This document shows, piece after piece, positions 60,591-64,000 of a stretch of DNA of 64,000 nt. The stretch is from positions 2,790,001-2,854,000 of the forward strand of contig NZ_CP015163.1 of assembly GCF_003312875.1 (NCBI RefSeq), given 5' to 3'. The translations under genes were made by a program, and so were the position numbers. The notes under the pieces were generated by a model. That model did no database searches. It worked only from the letters and a program-made list of their open reading frames with translations, and was not told the origin of the DNA. The DNA is from Amycolatopsis albispora (lineage in GTDB: Bacteria > Actinomycetota > Actinomycetes > Mycobacteriales > Pseudonocardiaceae). The stretch's first letter is position 1. Every line of letters starts with the position of its first letter.

Positions 60591-61946
60591 TTATCCGGGG
60601 ATGCGCATCCGGAAAGCCGCCGCCAGCGCGAACACCACCACGACGCCCATGGCCAGGAAAACGGCCGAATAAGCATCGACGGCGAGGCTACCGGCTTCCC
60701 TGCTCGCCGTCACGAGCACGCCGAACAACGCCGGACCGGCGCCGGCGCCCAGGAACTGCGCGCCCTGCAGAATGCCCAGCCCCACGCCGACCTGCTCGGC
60801 GGGCAGCGCGCCCGCCGCCGCGCTGATGATCGGCGTCAGCACGAAGATGACCCCGGCGCTCAGCCCGAGAACGCCCACCCCGGCCAGCAGCACCGACCCG
60901 GCGGAGAACGCCAGGAACAGCGAGAACAACCCCATCACCACCAGCCCGGCCAGTACCAGCGGCCGGGTGCCGGTCCGGTCCGCGACGCGCCCGATCACCG
61001 GTGACAACGCGGCGACGGCGAGCCCGGCCGGGATCATCACCAGCGCGCCCTCCCCCGGCGTGAGCCCGTTGACCTCGACCACCAGCAGCGGCACAAAAAC
61101 CAGCCCGCCCAGGTTGACGGTCATGGCCAGGAAGGCGACCACCACCGCGGCCCGGTAGACCCGGTTGCCGAACAACGCGGGCGGCACGAACGGCCGCGCG
61201 ACGCGGGTCGTGCGCCACCCGAACAACCCGAGCGCCACCACGGCCAGCACCAGGCTGCCCCACGCGGAAGGCGCGGCGAACCCGGCGGCCTGCGCCCGCG
61301 TGAATCCGAAAAGGACGGTCCCGGCACCGAGCCCGAGCAGGATTCCGCCGAGCAGGTCGAACCGGCCGGCCGCGGCGGGCGGCGCACCGGGCAGCACACG
61401 CCATGCGGCCGGCAGCAGCACCAGCGCGGCGGCGAACATCAGCCAGAACAACGCGGGCCAGCCGAGCGCCTGGCCGATGCCGCCGCCGAGCGCCGGTCCC
61501 GCGGCGGTGCCGATCCCGGCGGCCGCGGACACCACGCCGATCCCCATGCCGCGCCGGTCCGGTGGCACCAGCCGGGTCACCGCGACGATCGAGAGCACCG
61601 GGATCGCCGCCGCGCCCGCGCCCATCACGATCCGCCCGAGCACCAGGACGAGCAGTTCCGGGGCGAGCGCGCAGACCAGGCTCCCGGCGGCGTAGGCGAG
61701 CAACGCGAAGGCGAACAGCTGCCGCAGCCCGGCCCGGTCGGAAATGCGGCCGTAGAAGGGAATTCCAACGGAGAACACCAGCAGGAAGCCGGTGACCACC
61801 CAGGCGAGTTCCGCTTCGGTGGCGTCGAACTCGGCGCCGATCGACGGGAGCACCAGGTTGACCATGTCGCTGGCGATCACCGTGACCAGCATCGACGGCA
61901 GGAGCACCGCCAGCAGGCCGCGCGTGGCGGTAGGTGTTGCGGTCAT
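60591..61946 (-). CDS. MFS efflux transporter
   Basis: A 451-residue protein with about 14 transmembrane helices: LLPSMLVTVIASDMVNLVLPSIGAEFDATEAELAWVVTGFLLVFSVGIPFYGRISDRAGLRQLF (TM1-TM2 and motif A), LGRIVMGAGAAAIPVLSIVAVTRLVPPDRRGMGIGVVSAAAGIGTAAGPALGGGIG (motifs B and C). The PALGG motif C marks drug:proton antiporters. ATG at 61946 has no close competitor. A 25-bp AACTG...CAGTT palindrome 18 bases upstream, repeated at the Rrf2 gene, indicates control by that regulator. Confidence 0.92.
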   Translation of the reverse strand: MTATPTATRGLLAVLLPSMLVTVIASDMVNLVLPSIGAEFDATEAELAWVVTGFLLVFSVGIPFYGRISDRAGLRQLFAFALLAYAAGSLVCALAPELLVLVLGRIVMGAGAAAIPVLSIVAVTRLVPPDRRGMGIGVVSAAAGIGTAAGPALGGGIGQALGWPALFWLMFAAALVLLPAAWRVLPGAPPAAAGRFDLLGGILLGLGAGTVLFGFTRAQAAGFAAPSAWGSLVLAVVALGLFGWRTTRVARPFVPPALFGNRVYRAAVVVAFLAMTVNLGGLVFVPLLVVEVNGLTPGEGALVMIPAGLAVAALSPVIGRVADRTGTRPLVLAGLVVMGLFSLFLAFSAGSVLLAGVGVLGLSAGVIFVLTPIISAAAGALPAEQVGVGLGILQGAQFLGAGAGPALFGVLVTASREAGSLAVDAYSAVFLAMGVVVVFALAAAFRMRIPG

Positions 61947-61964
61947 CCGGGATTCCTCTCGATA

Positions 61965-61989
61965 AACTGCAACTACAACGGTTACAGTT
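61965..61989. promoter_or_regulatory. Rrf2 operator, copy at the MFS gene
   Basis: A 25-bp imperfect palindrome that begins AACTGCAAC and ends GGTTACAGTT. The same arms and the same length recur at 62494-62518. It lies between the MFS ATG and the Rrf2 stop. Confidence 0.7.
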
Positions 61990-62026
61990 AGGGCAAAAAG
62001 AAAGGCGGAGAACCCTCCGCCGGGTA

Positions 62027-62470
62027 CTACCGTCCGGCCGGTGCGCCGCGTTCGAGCGCGACCACCTGCCGGACCAGCTGCGCGATGGTCGTCTGCCGCA
62101 GCCGTTGCGCCAGCGCGTGCTCCGCTTCCCGGAACTCCGCGTCGACCAGCGCCTGCATGTGGCGCCCGACCTCGCACGCCTCGCTCGGCGGATGGGCGTG
62201 CCGCGACAGGACCGGGCCCGCCTCGACCGCCGCATACGCGTCGTAGAGCGTGATTTCGCGTGGCGCGCGGGCCAGCGACCAGCCGCCGCCCCGCCCCTCG
62301 GTGGCCAGCACCAGACCGGCGTCGCGCAGGCCGCCGAGAATGCGGCGCACGAGCACCGCGTTGCTGTTCAGGCTGTCCGCGATCTCCGCGGAGGTCAGCG
62401 ACCGGTCCTCCCAGCGCCCCAGCAGGGTCAGCGCGTGGATCGCCACCGCACTCCGGCTGCTGAGTCCCAC
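62027..62470 (-). CDS. Rrf2/BadM-family transcriptional regulator
   Basis: A 147-residue regulator with the Rrf2 winged helix: SSRSAVAIHALTLLGRWEDRSLTSAEIADSLNSNAVLVRRILGGLRDAGLVLATEGRGGGWSLARAPREITLYDAYAAVE (about 4-83). Fe-S members carry three Cys in the region after this; here only one Cys (SEACEVG) is present, so it is not an IscR/NsrR-like cluster sensor. It may respond through that single thiol or to a ligand. GTG at 62470. It precedes the efflux gene in the same direction and both have the same 25-bp operator, implying autorepression. Confidence 0.9.
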   Translation of the reverse strand: MGLSSRSAVAIHALTLLGRWEDRSLTSAEIADSLNSNAVLVRRILGGLRDAGLVLATEGRGGGWSLARAPREITLYDAYAAVEAGPVLSRHAHPPSEACEVGRHMQALVDAEFREAEHALAQRLRQTTIAQLVRQVVALERGAPAGR

Positions 62471-62493
62471 CCGTGCCCCCTTCGCGACCTTCG

Positions 62494-62518
62494 AACTGCA
62501 ACCAAGTTAGTTCCAGTT
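62494..62518. promoter_or_regulatory. Rrf2 operator, copy at the regulator gene
   Basis: A 25-bp imperfect palindrome that begins AACTGCAAC and ends AGTTCCAGTT, matching the site at 61965-61989 in arms and spacing. It sits 24 bases upstream of the Rrf2 start codon. Confidence 0.7.
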
Positions 62519-62529
62519 AGGCCCGGCTG

Positions 62530-63822
62530 TCAACGCTCTTCGCAGCGGACCTCCGGTGCGTCGCGGGTGCCGGTGGACGCCCGCACCGTCATGCCGACCT
62601 CCACCGAGCCCCCGGCGGGGACCGTGACGTTGTAGTCGGCGTTGGTCACCGACACCGCGGTGCCGGTCTGCGTGAACTGGCCGCCCCACAGGTTGTCCAC
62701 GCGGTGCCCGTCCGGCATCGTCCAGCTCAGCTGCCAGCCGGTGAGCGCGCGGTCGCCGGAGTTCCGGAGGGTCACCGCCGCCTGGTAGCCGTCGGGCCAC
62801 GAGCCGCCCACGGTGAACCGCGCGCCGCAGTCAGCCACCGGCGGTGCAGACGAGGTCGCGGGCGGGGCCGCCGAGCCGGTCGAATCCGGGCTGCTGAGCA
62901 GGGACCCGACCACCACACCGGCCGCCACCAGCGCCGCGGCGCCGGTGCCCGCGAGCACGGTCCGGCGGGACAGCCACCGCCGCGTGGGCAGCAGCAGTGT
63001 CGGCGTCTTCGGTGACGGCGGTGCCACCTCGCGCCCCTCGGCGGCCGCGGCCAGCACCTCGCGCGCGGACGCCATCGACGGGCGCGCCACCGGGTCCTCG
63101 TGCAGCAGCCACAGCAGCGCGCCGGTCAGTTCACCGGCGCGGCGGGGTGGCGTGATCGTGCCGCCCGCGACCTTGTGCAGCATCGCGATCGCGTTGTCCT
63201 CGATCCCGAACGGCGGCTCGCCTTCCAGCACCGCGTAGAGCGTCGCGCCGAGCGAGTACACGTCCGACCGCTTGTCCGCTTCGCCGCCCCGCGCGACCTC
63301 GGGCGCCAGGTAGGCGGGCGTGCCCGCCAGCACGCCGGTCGCGGTCACCGCTGCTTCCCCCTCGGCGCGGGAAATGCCGAAGTCGGTGATCTTCGCCGTG
63401 CCGTCCTCGCCGATCAGCACGTTGTCCGGCTTGATGTCGCGGTGCACGATGCCCGCGTCGTGCGCCGCCGCGAGCGCGGACGCCAGCTGCGCGCCGATCG
63501 CGGCCACCTCACGCGGCGACAGGCCCGCGGTGGCGGCCAGGCTCTTCGACGGCAGGTACTCCAGGACCAGGCAGGGCCGTCCGTCGTGCTCGACCACGTC
63601 GAACACGGCGATCGCGTTCGGATGCCGCAGCCGTCCGGCGTTGCGCCCCTCGCGTACCGCCCGCGCGACCGCGGCGGTGTCGTGGCCGTCCACCAGCAGC
63701 TGTTTCACCGCCACCTCGCGCCCGAGGCGGTCGTCGTGCGCCAGCCACACCGCCCCCATCGCACCGCGGCCGATCAGCGACACGAGCCGGTAGCGCCCGT
63801 CGAGCACCTCACCCTGGTCCAC
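62530..63822 (-). CDS. transmembrane Ser/Thr protein kinase with extracellular CBM2-like sensor
   Basis: A 430-residue receptor-type kinase. The cytoplasmic kinase domain (about 8-262) has the Gly loop GRGAMGAV, Lys40 in VAVK, HRDIKPDN with Asp129, DFG at 147-149 and APE near 173; every catalytic residue is present. A single transmembrane helix (about 287-309) follows a juxtamembrane RRWLSRR. The extracellular part (about 331-428) reads as a family 2 carbohydrate-binding module: Cys332 and Cys427 at the two ends (probable disulfide), GSWPDGYQAAVTLRNSG, TGWQLSWTMPDGHRVDNLWGG, and NADYNVTVPAGGSVEVG, with Trp342, Trp363, Trp367 and Trp379. It is a direct kinase-CBM2 fusion, so cellulose, xylan or chitin may be the signal. 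No PASTA repeats are present. Confidence 0.88.
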   Translation of the reverse strand: MDQGEVLDGRYRLVSLIGRGAMGAVWLAHDDRLGREVAVKQLLVDGHDTAAVARAVREGRNAGRLRHPNAIAVFDVVEHDGRPCLVLEYLPSKSLAATAGLSPREVAAIGAQLASALAAAHDAGIVHRDIKPDNVLIGEDGTAKITDFGISRAEGEAAVTATGVLAGTPAYLAPEVARGGEADKRSDVYSLGATLYAVLEGEPPFGIEDNAIAMLHKVAGGTITPPRRAGELTGALLWLLHEDPVARPSMASAREVLAAAAEGREVAPPSPKTPTLLLPTRRWLSRRTVLAGTGAAALVAAGVVVGSLLSSPDSTGSAAPPATSSAPPVADCGARFTVGGSWPDGYQAAVTLRNSGDRALTGWQLSWTMPDGHRVDNLWGGQFTQTGTAVSVTNADYNVTVPAGGSVEVGMTVRASTGTRDAPEVRCEER

Positions 63823-63832
63823 CGCACCAAGA

Positions 63833-63838
63833 TACGGT
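63833..63838 (+). promoter_or_regulatory. -10 box of leaderless DUF885 gene
   Basis: TACGGT lies six bases before the ATG at 63845, matching the leaderless TAnnnT-N6-8-start pattern seen at several other genes of this window. Confidence 0.45.
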
Positions 63839-63844
63839 GCCGGT

Positions 63845-64000
63845 ATGGCTTCTCCCGCCCGCGCGATCCGCGACCTCGCCGACGCCTACTCCGACGACCT
63901 CGCCGACCTCAACCCGATCATCGGCACGATGACCGGCCTGCGGCCCGGTGACGACCGGTTGCCCGACTTCTCCCCCGACGGCCAGCAGGCCCGCGACGAC
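63845..64000 (+). CDS. DUF885-family protein, 5' part only
   Basis: The first 52 residues (MASPARAIRDLADAYSDDLADLN, then PIIGTMTGLRPGDDRLPDFSPDGQQARDD) match the N-terminus of DUF885 proteins, which are predicted metallo-carboxypeptidase-like enzymes of about 550 residues. The gene runs off the right edge of the window. It is divergent from the kinase gene, with 22 bases between start codons. Confidence 0.75.
   Translation, partial: MASPARAIRDLADAYSDDLADLNPIIGTMTGLRPGDDRLPDFSPDGQQARDD

Overview
This 64 kb window is high-GC DNA whose gene content points to a filamentous actinomycete of the Pseudonocardiaceae, probably Amycolatopsis or a close relative. The signs are GTG starts, many translationally coupled ATGA/GTGA overlaps, leaderless promoters of the form TAnnnT-N6-8-ATG, SigJ- and SigG-type ECF sigma factors, a WXG-like secretion cassette, an F420-type PPOX protein, a mycothiol-type DinB protein and a LAXTG sortase substrate. 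The species is an inference. I see no rRNA, tRNA, CRISPR array, integrase or natural-product cluster. The window looks like chromosomal core/accessory mosaic dominated by regulators, transporters and small catabolic operons.

Layout. 1-3.5 kb: 3' end of an NDH-2-like oxidoreductase, an AraC regulator, an alpha/beta hydrolase, and an SGNH hydrolase behind a double palindromic operator. 3.5-7.5 kb: five-gene cassette with WXG100/EspC-like proteins, a membrane protein made of two internal repeats, and a YbaB-like protein. 7.5-12.3 kb: two ECF sigma factors. The first is a clear ECF41/SigJ protein in an operon with an NDH-2-like oxidoreductase, preceded by a candidate ECF41 promoter. Small membrane proteins (one frameshifted) and a DinB/maleylpyruvate-isomerase-fold protein follow. 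12.3-16.3 kb: siderophore-iron ABC importer with a divergent binding lipoprotein around an iron box, ending in a tandemly duplicated terminator. 16.46-18.05 kb: an IS701-like element inserted exactly at the stop codon of folA. 18-21 kb: folA-thyA and an efflux pump.

21-24.6 kb: a glycosyltransferase-like gene carrying eight perfect copies of a heptanucleotide (a frame-shifting, potentially phase-variable tract) converges on a STAND-like ATPase with a degenerate P-loop. 24.7-28.4 kb: GntR-controlled CUT2 sugar importer. 28.4-35.3 kb: the most conflict/defence-like stretch. It holds a Trypco1 protein convergent with a trypsin-NACHT-HEAT protein of 1247 residues, a HelD/HelR-type helicase, and a small nucleotidyltransferase-fold protein. 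The last two diverge from a near-perfect rifamycin-associated element (RAE). 35.3-39.1 kb: PPOX/TetR pair, methyltransferase, a broken ADP-ribosylglycohydrolase, and a membrane pentapeptide-repeat protein.

39-50.4 kb: lipid or ketone oxidation genes. There is an acyl-CoA synthetase divergent from a five-gene operon (flavin monooxygenase, TetR, hydrolase, acetoacetate-decarboxylase-like, SDR), then a TetR-controlled operon (diiron-like membrane hydrolase, ferredoxin reductase, SRPBCC, SDR). 50.4-57.6 kb: a MarR-controlled aromatic degradation operon (MFS importer, MBL-fold protein, FAD monooxygenase, conserved unknown protein, fumarylacetoacetase-type hydrolase, SnoaL-like). 57.6-64 kb: membrane protein, TetR, a sortase-anchored choice-of-anchor-A protein with a Thr/Pro/Glu stalk, an Rrf2-controlled MFS pump with matching operators at both genes, a Ser/Thr kinase whose extracellular sensor is a CBM2-like cellulose-binding domain, and the start of a DUF885 gene.
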